A DNA stretch of 64,000 nucleotides from Vicia villosa (GCF_029867415.1 NC_081183.1:16302404-16366403), one strand, 5' to 3'; numbered from the stretch's first letter, positions 1 to 12,460 are shown. The notes: generated from the letters alone by a model not told the origin. Translations and numbers: made by a program.

Positions 1-1008
1 TGTGTGTCAATGTATATAATCATGTCAAATATCAATTTTCCTTTGGGCCAACTATACTCACTTAGAAACATATGCACACTAACATTCAACATTTCTCATG
101 ATCAATTCCATAAAAGAAGGGTCACTTTGGTGATTTCTAGTCTTAATAGAATCATTTAAAATGTCAAATAACTTTAATTTAAAATTATGACAAATTGAAT
201 TAAATTAATTTCTAAGATATATTTATACTCCATATACAATTTCATTAATAATATGAGAGAGATTGTATTGCTAATATTTATCCCAAGATCTCATTCATCC
301 AAATTCAAGTACATGATTATTATTTTTTTGTATATGAGCCTAAATATCTTAAAAAGAAACTCAAAATTGCAATTATAACAATAGTGATGCAAGTTTTAAT
401 TTTGAAAAAGTTGCAGACTCTATTTTACTGCTCATGATTTCTTCATAATTATTGAAGAAAAAATACAAAGCCCAAAGTTATTACGTGACACAACTCTATT
501 GTTAATTTTATATAGCTTTTCGATAATAGCAAATTCTCGACGCATTACATTTATAGTGAAAGAAACATTCTGTTTGCACTAGCAGTAAATTATATAAGCC
601 AATAAAATTCTTTGTAGAATCATGCATAAAAATTTAATTCTTTTATTTACTCTTTAACAAAAAATTGGAAGGACAAAAGAAAAAACTTCAATCGTAAAAT
701 TTTCATTTTTAAAGATTTCTCAAAATTCAAACATGAATGAATAAATATGAGTGGCTCTATCACTTGTTGGGATTTTTAATAAATCAAAACTTTATTAATT
801 TATACTCAAATTAAATAGAAAGCGGAAGCGTAGCTTTAGGATCCATGTAATTTTAATGAGAAAATGATGATCTTGATAGGATAATGACCTTCCAATTGTA
901 GATTTCTTAATTTCTTAGTTTCTCTTTCAATGAGATAAAGAGAATAAATATTCTATGATTTTTTTTAGTGTCTACGATTGTGGACCATAACCCCTTATTT
1001 ATAAGAAT
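1..1008. other. AT-rich flank, no gene
   Basis: No convincing open frame on either strand; homopolymer runs and short AT-rich stretches dominate. The last 200 bases (around 780-1008) and the sequence beyond the retrotransposon (6938-7100) were contiguous before that insertion. They may belong to an older repeat, but I cannot name it. Confidence 0.5.
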
Positions 1009-1013
1009 CATAT

Positions 1014-1268
1014 TGATAGATTTAAGCTAGACTAAATTCAGATTTAAAAGGCATTAAAAGAAATTGACATTAAACAAACTTCATACTTTTTTCCTGGCCT
1101 CTCATTAAAGATGAGATACACTTAAATAGCTAGGGTTGGAAGGTTGGAACCCCACTAATAGGCCATGGGCCATACTCAAACGAAAATTACAAACAAAATT
1201 AATAATAATAATCCTTTAAAGCGACATGAACTTTCTTAATTCTCTTGGGCCTATTAGGCTGCATATTA
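1014..1268 (-). repeat. 3' LTR of the chromovirus-like element
   Basis: 255-bp direct repeat of 6678-6932. The boundary is fixed by the CATAT duplication outside and by the end of similarity inside (near 1268). In element orientation its first two bases are TA where the partner has TG, so the terminal dinucleotide has decayed. The last pol-frame codons run into it up to about 1199. Confidence 0.88.
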
Positions 1269-2083
1269 ATACTCATATCCTCTTGAGGAACCTTGTCCTC
1301 AAGGTTCATGGAATAAGATGGTTTTGGGCTTTGAAAATAGTTAGAAGGCCCATTCGGATAAGGAATTGCATGGATAGGGTTTGGAGATAAGAGGGAATCT
1401 GGTGGGAGGGAAAAATCTGAAAAGGTTTTGTTGGGAAACGTGTAATCATGTGTGGGGTTGGGTAACCGAGGGATATGGGACGGTGGAGTGTTGGGGAAGT
1501 GTTTATGAGTTGAGGACAACTGGTTTTGGGGAATTGTTTGGGCCCTGGGATCTAAATCCAACGATGCTGGAGGCTTAGGGAAAGATCCGTTGAGAATAGA
1601 GGGGTACAGCTGGTCACGTGGGTTAGTGTGTTTAACTGGGTGTTCAGAGTTATACTTGGGAGTTGGGACATTAGGGTTGGAAACACTTAAGTCTAAGATT
1701 TGTTTCCCAGAGTCATTCATTTCATTTTTCTCATTTTCTTCAGAAACCAAACTTCCTCTCGTTCTTTTAACTTCCACAATTTCTCTTCTATTTTCCTTTG
1801 AAACTTCCTGATCCCTAATCATTTCTTCCTGTGCCACTCTTGTATCTGGGTTGCGACTCAACAGAGAAGGTAATAAATCTTGCAACCCTTCACCATTCAA
1901 CTCTTCAACTCTGATTTCTTCTTCTGATATAGTTGAATGTTTTTTTGTTTCACAGGTTCCCGATTTGGCTGTAGCTTCGGAGTATAAAGGAATACGTGTT
2001 TGAGGCGGAATGGGCCGAAAATCCTACTCTGGGGTGTTGCCGAAGTAAGGTCTCAAGAGGGATACATGCACCACTAGGTGGAT
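1199..2083 (-). pseudogene. Proline-rich C-terminal tail of pol, no visible chromodomain
   Basis: After the integrase barrel the frame gives HVSLLRPYFGNTPE, a stop near 2020, then an open 233-codon stretch (1900-1199). It is Pro/Ser/Asn-rich with a charged start and ends MNLEDKVPQEDM, PNRPKRIKK and a Tyr run inside the LTR. The NLEDKV and PNRPKRIKK pieces resemble the extreme C-terminus of chromovirus pol. The chromodomain expected between barrel and tail is not recognisable; about 190 Pro-rich residues stand there instead. Confidence 0.55.
1288..1307 (-). promoter_or_regulatory. AGGA-loop hairpin near the 3' LTR
   Basis: The minus strand reads GAACCTTGAGGACAAGGTTC: an 8-bp perfect stem around AGGA, 19 nt before the 3' LTR. 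It overlaps the codons for NLEDKV. The same fold at the same distance occurs in two other elements (33808-33827 and 44432-44449). Confidence 0.6.
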
Positions 2084-2926
2084 TCACGAAGAGGAGGGAA
2101 AATTCAACATGTAGGCAACATTTTCGATTCTTTTGATTATGGTGAAAGGACCGAAGAACTGTTGGGCCAGCTTCTGAGATGTACGCTTATGGACTGTGTG
2201 TTGACGATACGGTTGGAGTTTGAGAAGCACAAGATCTTGAGGTTTAAAGGTAAAATCCACCCTTTTTAAGTTGGCTTGCTTCTCCATTTGAATACGGCTT
2301 TTCTAAAGGTTTGATTTTAATGTACTTAAAATCTCTTGATGTTGTTGCAAAATGGCTTCCAAAGATGGTTCCTAAACAGATCCAGCCAAGTAAGCAGAGA
2401 TTGATGGGGGGGTCACGGCCGTGTAGAGCGTGGAAAGGTGTTGTCTTGATGGCCGAATGAAACGACGTGTTATACCAGTACTCTGCAAGATGAAGATACT
2501 TATACCATTGACGAGGATGTGTGCTCGCAAAACACCTGAGGTATGTTTCTACAAATCTGTTCAAAACTTCTGTTTGGCCATCCGTTTCTGAGTGATATGC
2601 AGTGTTGTACTTTAATGTTGTGCCTTGTGTTTTATGAAATTCTTTCCAGAAGTTGCTAAGGAACAATGGGTCTATGTCAGACACAATAGATCTTGGGGAT
2701 CCAAGAAGACGAGCAATGTCTACTGTGAAACAGTCTGAAATATCTTTTGCTATGAACTTCGATGGTAGAGCGATGAAATGTGCCGATTTTCAAAGACGAT
2801 CGCATATGACCCATATACATGTATGACCAAAAGTGTTTGGCAGATGTGTGATGAAGTCCATCGAGATGTCGTCCCAAACCTAGTCTGGAATAGGTAAAGG
2901 CTGAAGTAAACCTTTCTTCGTATGTG
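2084..2926 (-). pseudogene. Decayed integrase core and C-terminal domain
   Basis: Frames at 2877-2677, 2684-2244 and 2287-2084 together resemble a gypsy integrase. The second catalytic Asp lies in SDIDPLF and the Glu in DGQTEVLNRFVETYLR. A TTPFHALHGRDPP segment and the C-terminal barrel (VDFTFKPQDLVLLKLQPYRQ, KLAQQFFGPFTI) follow. Stops and shifts separate the pieces, so this is a remnant. It is continuous with RNase H upstream and with the Pro-rich tail downstream. Confidence 0.8.
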
Positions 2927-4902
2927 TTAAATATTTGTTATGCTGAATGATATCACAATATTTGACCTTTTTTTTACTTCTTTGTATATACCTGGCCAAG
3001 AGAAAGAGGCAGATACGCGTGCAAGGGTCACTTTCACTCCTGAATGTCCAGCTGTTGGGGTGGCATGGAATTCTCGTAGCACATTTTGTCTCAACTGCTC
3101 AATGTCTGGTATGAATAATATATCCTTATAGAGTAACAATCCATTTAATGCTTTGAAATATTTTCTTTCTGTTCCCTTTGTGAGTATCTTTGTCATCAGC
3201 TGTTGACCTGTTGTATCTTTAGTGTAGAACACTCGCAACCTGGACAAGAGATCTGGAATGGCTGAAGAAAGGGCAAACAACAATGGTTCCTCTGCGGGAT
3301 ATTTCCTACTAAGAGCATCAGTGACCATATTGGACTTCCCAGGTTTGTAAAAAATTTCGAAATTAAAACCCTGTAATTTTGCTGCCCATTTCTGTTGTTT
3401 TGGGGTCTGTATTTTTTGAAGTAACAAATTTCGTAAGCTCTTCTAGTCTGTATATATATGAAATTCTTATCCAATCAAGTATTGACGCCACTTTTTATTG
3501 CTTCTGTTACAGCGAACATTTCTCGGACATAGACAAAAGACGCCTGCATTCGCGGACACATCTTTTTGCTGAAGAAGGCAATGGGGTGGCCTTCCTGGGA
3601 CAAAACGGCACCGATGGCAACTCCTGAAGCGTCTGTTTCAACAATGAATTTTTTTGTAAAATTAGGTAGAGTTAAGACCGGCATGTCGGTCATTCGTTGC
3701 TGTAAATCTGTAAAGGCCTTGGCCGCCTCTGTACTCCAAACAAATCTAGTGGAACACAAAAGATCGGTGAGGGGAGCAGCGAGAGAGGCGTATTGTTTCA
3801 CAAAACGATGATAAAATCTGGTAAGGCCCAAAAACCCTCTGAGTGTCGTGAGTGATCGTGGTTGAGGCCAGTACAAAATGGCCTTAATCTTTTCTGCATC
3901 TGGTGCTACTGTGCCCTCCAAAATAACATGTCCAAGGTAGTGGACCTTAGGAACTGCAAACACACATTTAGACAGCTTCACCACATAAAAATTAGCCATC
4001 AGTAAATCAAAAATCACCTGCAAAGGATCTAGATGTTCACTAAAATTGGAAATATAAATGAGTATGTCATTAAAAAACACTAAAACAAATTTTCGCAAGT
4101 ATGGTCGCAAAAGATCATTCATAGAAAATTGAAACGTTGAGTGTGCGTTTGTCAAGCCGAAAGGCATGACAAGGAATTCATAGTGTCCATCGAAAGTACG
4201 AAAAGTTGTTTTATATGTATCCTCTGATGCCATTCGAATCTGGTGATAGCCTGAGCGTAGATCTAGCTTGGTAAAAACTTTGGCTGAGCCAAGTTCATAT
4301 AATAATTCATCGATTGTGGGTATGGGAAAACAATCTTTAACTGTGACTGCATTAAGTGCGCGGTAGTCAACACAAAAATGTCACGTCCCATCTTTCTTTT
4401 TGACTAATAAAACCGGTGATGAAAAAGGGTTGTGACTAGGTATGATTAGTCCTTCTTTTAACATTTCATCAATAATTGTTGTCATAGAAGTCTTTTGGGA
4501 ATGAGGGTATTTGTATGGTTTCACATTGATAGGGGCAGTGTTTGGGAAAAGGTTAATGTGATGGTCGTGTGGTCTAGGGGGAGGAAGGTCGGCATGGGGC
4601 TGAAAAATTAAGGGATATTTATGGAGTAGTTTGGAAAGTTGAGGATTGGTATCATTGGGTAAATTGGCTAAAGGGTGTGGGTCTGATGAAGGAATAGATG
4701 AGGAAGTGGGTTGGAGGATCATGAGATGCAAAGAAGAGATGGAATTTTGGTGGATAAGTTGCTTGAATTGGTGAAAGATTGTGTGCTGGGGTAATGATGC
4801 AGAATCCCTTTGTAGGGTCATCGGAGAGTTGTTATGGTTGAAGGTAATTGAGGGAATAGAAAATTCTGCCTGGATGGTGCCAATTGTTCTTAGCCAAGCC
4901 AT
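2927..4902 (-). pseudogene. Decayed reverse transcriptase and RNase H
   Basis: Three open pieces (4902-4381, 4233-3475, 3427-2927) form one RT-RNase H region. Visible motifs are LLVKKKDGT at the RT start, FLVMPFGLTNAHSTFQ, and the active-site segment reading FFND where the family has Y/F-x-D-D. The first catalytic Asp is therefore Asn, a G-to-A type change. A stop follows DGT near 4381 at a position usually occupied by Trp. RNase H is seen in FIVETDASGVAIGAVL, and the start of the integrase zinc region in EFHATPTAGHSGVKVT. The element could not copy itself with this enzyme. Confidence 0.85.
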
Positions 4903-4995
4903 ACCTAGAACTACATCAGCCCCTTCTATGGGAAGAAGATAAAAAGGAAGTTTGAGTTGTTTTTCTTGGAGAATGAGTTTGACATTGTTACAAAT

Positions 4996-6644
4996 TCATT
5001 CACATTGAAGGTGTGAGCCATTACCAACCATAACGGAGAATTGTGGAGTTGGAGTTGTAGCAAGATTAAGATGTTGGACTGTGCGAGGCTGAAGGATGTT
5101 GTGAGTGCTTGTTGTATCCACTAGTACCATAACTTGTAGTCCACCAATCGGTCCTTTGAATTTAAGTGTTTGTGGCGAAAACTGGCCCGTTAGGGCTTGA
5201 GTGGATAATTGAAAGTAAGTGTCTTCTGGTTCTGGCTGTGTTTCTTGATCCTGATTGGTCTCGAGCAAGGCTTCTTGGTCCATAAATTCATTGTCACACA
5301 AAAGTATGAGAAACCTTCCTGCTGCACATTTATGACAGGTAATAGATTTTTCGTCACAATTAAAGCACAGTCCTTGGGCCCGTCTTTCTTGAATTTGGGC
5401 TTGGGATAATTTTCGAATGGGTAGGCGTGGGGGTTGGCTAGTGGAGGTGGGTTTAGGAAAAATATTTGGTTGGGTTGAAGTGATGGAATTGGATTTTTGG
5501 GGTTGGACAGTAAGGGTGTTGGAGTTTGGCTTGATGTATGGACTAATGTAGGGTTTTGAATATTTGGGCTTAAAGTCTTTATGTTTGGCTTCAATCAGTT
5601 TTGCTAACCCAATTGCTTGTGATATGTTTGTTGGTTTATGAATTGCCATTTCATTTCGAATTTCCACATTAAGTCCAGAAATAAAACAATTCAATATGGC
5701 CTCTTGTGGCAATCCAACTACCTGATTGCCTAGCCGCTCAAACTTGGTTTGGTAATCCACAACCGTCCCATCTTGTCTCAACTTAAATAACTCAGCCTAG
5801 TGGTTGTCATAAGTTGATAGGCCAAAACGCAGTTCTAAAGCCCTTGTGAAAGAGACCCAATCTGTTAATAAATGACTATGATGTATCCACTTAAACCAAC
5901 CTAAAGCATCACCTTTCATATAGAAAGAAATAAGAGACAAACAATTTTCTTCTGGGTAATTATAAAAACTGAAAAACTGTTCAGCTTGGAATATCCATTC
6001 TAATGGGTTTGATTCATCAAAAGGAGGGAGTTCAAGTTTGGGGGTTCTTAGAGGGGGTAAGGGTGGGATGTGGGGGGTTGTTGGTAAGGGTTTTGGGGTG
6101 AAAATTGGGTTTGAAAATTCTGGGTAGGTATAAATGGTAGGATTGGTTGAATAAATTATGGGTATATGGGAAAAGGCGATGGTGGTGGTGGTGGGGCAGG
6201 AGTGTATTGATGTGGGACAGAAACTGTGGGTGGAGGTATTGAGTGAGTCATGTTTATGGATTATCTAAAAGGGGAAGTTGTTGGGGTTAGTATGTGGGTG
6301 AAAGGGGGTGATCCAAAGGAAATGGAAGAGGGTTGTGGGGTCATACCTGAGGAGCTTGCTCCTGAAATAACCGCAACAGCAGCAGGCGATGGCTGTTTCT
6401 CTTGTTGTAGAGAGATTTTACCAAGTGCAGCCATTAGAACATCATACTGTGAGTCCTCCACCGATTTATTATTGTCAAGTTGAGTCGGAACCTGTCTCAT
6501 TTGATGGGCCAGATCTGCAGAAATTTGTGCAAACCGCTCATCAATTTGTTCTTGAGTCTCTTGCATATCATTGTTTATATGTAGGGAAGAGATTTGAATA
6601 GCTTCTTCTATAATTTCTTTAGAAGAAGGGTTTGGAGGAGCCAT
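4996..6644 (-). pseudogene. Decayed gag and protease of the chromovirus-like element
   Basis: The likely start is the ATG at 6642-6644 (MAPPNPSSKE). Upstream in-frame codons reach the LTR but lack ATG. The first frame runs to 6261; a second open frame at 5781-4996 carries gag similarity (KFERLGNQVVGLP, LNCFISGLNVEIRNEM) and a Cys-rich knuckle (CFNCDEKSITCHKC). The protease active site then reads VDTTSTHN where the family has D-S/T-G. The catalytic Asp is kept but the following Gly is lost, so the enzyme is probably dead. The gap 5782-6260 has stops in all useful frames. Confidence 0.8.
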
Positions 6645-6659
6645 GGGAGGATAGAGAAG

Positions 6660-6677
6660 GGAAGGTGAAAGCACCAA
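6660..6677 (-). promoter_or_regulatory. Candidate primer-binding site, not initiator-Met type
   Basis: On the minus strand the bases directly after the LTR read TTGGTGCTTTCACCTTC. The common plant initiator-methionine site begins TGGTATCAGAGC, so only the first few bases agree. Either another tRNA primes this element or the site has decayed. Confidence 0.45.
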
Positions 6678-6932
6678 TGATAAATTTAAGCTAGACTAAA
6701 TTCAGATCTAAAAGGCATTAAAAGAAATTGACATTAAACAAACTTCATACTTTCTTCCTAGCCTCTCATTAAAGAGGAGATACACTTAAATAACTAGGGT
6801 TGAAAGGTTGGAACCCCACTAATGGGCCATGGGCCATACTCAAACGAAAATTATAAACAAAATTAATAATAATAATCCTTTAAAGCAACAGGAATTTTCT
6901 TAATACTCTTGGGCCTATTGGGCTGCATATCA
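6678..6932 (-). repeat. 5' LTR of the chromovirus-like element
   Basis: 255-bp partner of 1014-1268, keeping TG...CA ends and followed outside by the CATAT duplication (6933-6937). In minus orientation it precedes the primer-site position and the gag start at 6644. Confidence 0.88.
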
Positions 6933-6937
6933 CATAT

Positions 6938-7411
6938 GCCCTTTCATTAAAGTCATGTTTATTCAAGTTTAGAATCCCATGCCCTTCCATGAAGGGTCAT
7001 GAGTATTCAAAGTTTCTTATATCAATTTTACTCATCACAAAAATAGAAATAAGACTTTTGATATCTACACAATATTTTTCATAGCAATTATATCCTTAGC
7101 CATAAATCTTACATTAAATAAATCATTTTAATTTGACTAATTAAATAATGATTCTAGCATATTAATTTATTACCCAAAAAATTCTGATATTTATTACCAA
7201 TTTAATTGGTTTGATATACCTTCTGTATTTCTTCTGTTTTTTATTGCTTGCAAAGAAATAACTAGTGCACTAACAATTATAAATTGTTTGAAAAGAAGTC
7301 GTATCTTAAACTGATAAATCTATCAATTAAGAATTTAAAAAAAAAAAAATCTAACTTAGTTCTAAAGTGATCATCATACTTATTTGTTAAAGTATAATTT
7401 CATGTCAACAA
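6938..7411. other. AT-rich spacer between retroelement and Helitron
   Basis: Continues the pre-insertion sequence from 1008. No gene, RNA or clear repeat; an A run at about 7336-7348. Confidence 0.5.
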
Positions 7412-10400
7412 TCAACTATCTACCCAATACTATAATGTTGTCCAAACTGACTAATATACCCTTCCATCATAAAATTTTTACACTAACAAAAGGCTATCTA
7501 AGTAATTAACAAATTAAAAATTGGTCTTTGCCATTTGTGTGATTCTCATTGGACAAACTCAAATAGTTTTGTACTTCCATTCAACTTTTTAGCATTTTTC
7601 GTTTCCCTCCAATCAATATTATACTCACTCCTCTGCAGAACTTCTTTTCATTGTTGGGAACCACACAACAGAGCAAACACTACCTCCCTACAAACACTAC
7701 TCATCTTTGTTCACCGGCGTATCCTTGCCCTGTTCGTCGTTTCTTCACTGGCATGCTCTGAGAAAACGAGAGCATTACTGAGCATTACTTTATGATTTTA
7801 CTTTATGAAACTTTTCCTTTCCCTCTCTCCCGTTTACCTCTTTTCCTCTTTGTTTTCACCTCAAACCCTAAATCGCTGCCGCCCCATTCTGCCGCCCCAT
7901 TTTCTTATCCTCATCTCAAAACCATTTTCGTTTACCATTTTTGATGGGTCATTGTTGGGTTAGTTTTTACAGATCTGGAGATTTGGTTAGAGGTAAGAAC
8001 ATTGCTCAAATCTCACTGTTGAAATTTCTCAACATCTTCCAATATATATGGTTTTATAAATAAGCCCAGTATAAATAGTGATATAAAGGGATGATGTTGT
8101 TTGTTTGTGGAAGATATTTTTTTCTGTTTAAAATGCTACTATTTTCTCTTTGAGTTTATTATGTTGTTGTTCTGTGTTGAGTTGATTTTCTGTGCACATG
8201 TTCAAACATCTCTCTGTGTGTGTAGGTTCTAACATAATGGTGGATAATTCCCAAGACATTCAGGGTGATATATTTGAAGATTGTGACTAATCTCATACAT
8301 TGTGTGAACTAGAACACGGTTTCGATCTGATCAAGTGGAATGTGTGTCTTTGTGTGGAGCGTAGTTGTGTGCCTAACATGCTACTTGACTCAATTTGATC
8401 AATTATGTTTTGCATGATGGACAACTCACATTTGTATGAGTATATTATGCTACTGTTATGTGTTGGTCTGATTTTATGTTTGCAGGTTCTAGCATCCTTC
8501 TGCATAGAGGGTTGATGTTAATCCTTGCGGCCCAGTTGAGCAATTCACTTCTTATGATGGTCAACATTCTACTTTAATTTTATTTTTATACCAACTTTTA
8601 GTTGAATCATTATGTTTTAGGTTTGCTTGGAAAGTGAATATGGTTTTGACATTGATATCTCAAACTCTTCATAACAATGATTGTCAATTATTATATGTTT
8701 AGACCTCCTGTTTTCAATCAAGATTTGTAGAAAGGGAACAAACTTTGGAAGATGTTGATCACAGTTGTAGACATGTGAATTGTGAGGGAGCAAAGTGGCC
8801 AATAACATGTTTAGTTGGTTATACAAGATACCAAAGTATAAAATTTATCCTAACAAATCTCCACTTTATGATATTCAAAATGTTGTAACAGTATATTGGT
8901 TGGTAATCATGAAAATGAAACTTCTTTTATTTTTATGATCACATTATAATGGTTGTAAATAGATTCCTAACTATTGAAATGATATTTAAAGATTTGAAAA
9001 AGGTTATGAAGTATGAACTGAAGACATGTCATCTTTTTGCTAACTTACATATTATTATTTCACCTTTGTATATATAATGTCATCATGAATATTTCATGGA
9101 TTGCATCATGATGACCATAAAGTTTAGATGTCTCACTTACTAGCTGGCACAGTGAAGCCTAGCTTTTGTTGTAGTTGTTTCATACTATAATGCCTATATG
9201 TGTATTATAGGCTTAAAACCAATCCATTCATAAGAGTGATTATCTTCTTTGATGAGTGATTTAGAAATAAATGACTTATGTTTTGGATATGTGCATGATA
9301 TGATTTCATTAGGTTGATTGATCCACGTAGCTGTCACTCGAGTTTATCGGTCCATGTTTGCTCGCTCTTGACGCATTTTACATAAGTATATCAATCAAAG
9401 TTGATAAAAGGCTACGTTCTGCAGAAGAAAAAGGTGATGAGAATGTATTGTTTTACTCATTTTTAGTGCAATCTATTCTTGCTGCAGTGGTGGGTGTTTG
9501 TAATATTCTTTGGAAGCTTTGAAATTTGAATTTTCGGTGCTTCGTCTATACACTAGTGTTGCATTTTGTTCCGGTAATAAGGTAATGGAGCTCTTATCAA
9601 TTCCTTTACATACTTGCTGCCAATGTTGCTAAGTCATATACATGTTGTCAATTTCCCTTTTACATTAAATCGGTTTTCTATAAGTAGCCTACTTCTCTAT
9701 TGCTATCATGTTTAAATCATTTGGAATCCCTTACTATTTTGAGTTTCACATTGAGGGTTCCTCTGATTCATTTTCTCCTCCTTTTCATTTTTCCAATTGA
9801 ACCAAATTCGTACCTGCATATTGTTAGAATAAATAAAAGAAATCTATGACATATTTTTTACTGTTATTCTGAATATTGAAATGAGGTGATATTGTTGTTA
9901 AAGATGGTAGAAGATGAAACCATGGTGTGAAGTTGTTTTATTTTGGCGGTTCATGTTTGATGGTTTTATAGTTTGAAAGTGATTTTTCTTAATAGATGGA
10001 TGATGATTATAATGATAGGAGGGTGATATCCTTTTGTTAGGAAAAACGTGACAGGGAGAGGACATTGCAAAATATAGTGAAATCCAGGAATACTTCAAAA
10101 GAAAATGTCGAAGACAAGATGTATACTGCTAATGATTCAAGAATACTTCAAATGCAAAAGAGATATTAACATAATTTTTCATCACATATATCTTTCAAGT
10201 TCTTTGATATGAATCTTATGATAATGATGCACTTTTCCATCTGTTATGAATATTGTATTAAGATAAATTGACTATTGCTCTTTTAAATTGACTATATAAG
10301 ATAAATGTGCACAAGGAGCGATATCTATAATATCTCTAGAGTTACACTACAAATCTGGCAATGAATTCATGCTTTGAATAAACCCCTGTTGTACTTATGT

Positions 10401-10753
10401 ATTTATATCCTAAATCATATTTTGAAAATAGGACATTAAGTTGTTAACTCAGCAAGTTAAATAAAATAATCACGTTAATGAATCTTATGCTATTCCCAGC
10501 TATCAATGGGCAAAAGAATGCAAACGTAGTTATTCACCTCATTCTTACGTGCATGTGCCATATAGATTAGTTTTTATTTACTAAGTTTTTTACTCTTTTA
10601 TCTATGAATAAATAAAAATTATGTACAATAATTTTTAGGTGAAAAATTATAAAGTACTTTGGCCAATATCTACTAACTCTTTTTGTAATTTGGCTGATAT
10701 TATATGCACTTCTAAACTCTATAACTCAATAAACCTATCAATGAATGAAATGA

Positions 10754-10861
10754 AAATAAATATTTGTATTACTATGACACACACAACACTTCAAAAAGCA
10801 AGTTTTTAAATAAATATTTGTATTACTATGACACACACAACACTTCAAAAAGCAAGTTTTT
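10754..10861. repeat. Perfect 54-bp tandem duplication
   Basis: Two adjoining copies (10754-10807 and 10808-10861) of a unit containing ATTACTATGACACACACAAC. They appear identical, so the duplication is recent relative to the Helitron that holds it. Confidence 0.85.
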
Positions 10862-11700
10862 TTCTCACTAAAATGAACATGTAAAGAGATAGCATAAAGG
10901 CCCTACATAATGCTGCCTGTTCAAAAGTAAGTTTTTTACTCAGTCCCAACAAAATTTAAACTGTCGTGTCATTCTCATTTTGCATCAATCAATCCTAACC
11001 TTATTTTGAATATGAACTAAACTTGGAAGATTTTAAATTATTTTACGCATATCATATTTCACCTATGACTTTTTTATTTTAATTTTATATTTTAATTTTA
11101 TATTTTAATTTTATATTATAAATTATATTTTTATTTTAATTAATTAAAAATTTATTTATTTCACGGGTCACTATCACCATAATATCTATTTTATTTCATT
11201 CATCCGTCTTATATCATCAGCTATTTTTACGGGTCACTATCACCACAATACATTTTTTATTTATTTTAACCAACTAAATATTTGTAAAATTTTATAGTTA
11301 TTCGTGATATTTATTATTAAGTTATATAATTGCAAATATTTATAATCATCAATAATATTTGTAAATATTTATAGGTATTAGTCATATTTGTAAATATTTA
11401 TATCTATTAGACATATTAAATTTATCATGTTGGTGATTTATTAAATATTTTTTTGTAAATATTTCAAGTCATTAGTGATTTTATAATAACAATGGTTTAT
11501 CATCAACAACCTAGCCATATCGAATTACCTAAAATATGAATAACTATTGCATTTCCATGTTCTTTTTTACATAGCTACTATATATAGATTCATTTCATCT
11601 ATATTATGTTTTGTTAATCTTAAATTAATATTTCTCATTCGAATTTTTAAACTTCTGTTTTTGCGTTTGTAATACATTATTCATTTTAAGATTTGAATTA

Positions 11701-11730
11701 CCCGTGCGGACGCACGGGTCTTCTACTAGT
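11701..11730 (+). other. Helitron 3' terminus: hairpin and CTAGT
   Basis: CCCGTGCGGACGCACGGG forms an 8-bp perfect stem with a 2-nt loop, then TCTTCTA and CTAGT. This is the terminal structure thought to end rolling-circle transfer in Helitrons. Confidence 0.85.
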
Positions 11731-12460
11731 TATTTATACATTGAAATGCATCATTCAATATCAAATTATAAGAATGCAGAACATTTTCGTATCAAAGCCC
11801 AGTAGCCACACGTTGGAAATTTCGAAATTCATTGCAGTCAGATTCGTTGGGACTTTATTAATGGAAAACATAAAAGAGGAAACATGATGGGATGAACCAA
11901 AAGGATAATAATAAGTTTCCATGTTTGGTAAAAATACAATAATGGTAGTTTGGTATTAATAATGTTAAATATTATGTTTTAGGATGGAATGAAATACAAT
12001 GAACTGAATTTGACCATATAAAAATTTCTATACAGTTTCATTTCATATAAATTAATTTTAAGATAAATTACCCTAAAAGTTTGGGTTATTAGATTTATAA
12101 AATTTGACCATAATTTTGTAAGATGGAAAATAAAAGAAGATGGGATTATCGGAAAGTCAGTGGAAGATGTAACATCCAACAAATTCTACATATGTGGTTG
12201 AATTGTGATCAGTAAAATATACTAACTACATAATTATATGTATTAAAACATTATCTTAAAAGAGTGGTACCAAATATATTGACTTATTTTTCTTTCTTTT
12301 TTTATCCTTTACAAAAAATATAAAAATTAAATTCTTGTCACGAAATTCCTATTCAATCAACTAATATCAATATTGTTAAATTTAACACCAGCACTAAAAT
12401 TTAAATTTATGACCAATTGTATTCTTAGATTTATAATAGTAATAACTTTATTTAAGACTT
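11731..12460. other. AT-rich spacer
   Basis: No gene seen. Short open frames are not supported by splice sites or recognisable protein. Confidence 0.5.

Larger units (their letters stand above)
1014..6932 (-). mobile_element. Old Ty3/gypsy (chromovirus-like) LTR retrotransposon
   Basis: Complete but dead element read on the minus strand. Two 255-bp direct repeats bound it. Each runs from TGATA to TATCA in the element's orientation, apart from one mutated end base. The 5-bp duplication CATAT flanks it at 1009-1013 and 6933-6937. From right to left it holds gag with a Cys-rich knuckle, protease, reverse transcriptase, RNase H and integrase, broken by many stops and frameshifts. I count about 15 differences in 255 bp between the LTRs (near 6 percent, mostly transitions), so it is the oldest complete element here. 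Gene order and short LTRs point to a chromovirus; I cannot resolve Reina, Tekay or Galadriel. Confidence 0.9.
7412..11730 (+). mobile_element. Non-autonomous Helitron (copy 1)
   Basis: Starts TCAACTATCTACCCAATAC after an A and ends CTAGT before a T, the A|T insertion preference of Helitrons. The 3' end has a GC-rich hairpin 7 nt before CTAGT. The first 180 bases match the start of the second Helitron at 51193. Near the 3' end both carry degenerate repeats of ACGGGTCACTATCA followed by an AT-rich stretch. The interior has a pyrimidine-rich leader-like segment (7800-7990) and splice-like sites, but no Rep/helicase frame, so it would depend on other copies. I cannot identify any captured gene beyond that leader. 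Confidence 0.8.

Noticed and set aside
8230..8290. Short frame starting MVDNSQDIQGD after a splice-like site in Helitron copy 1
   Set aside because: Only 17 codons before a stop and no match I recognise; insufficient to call a captured exon.
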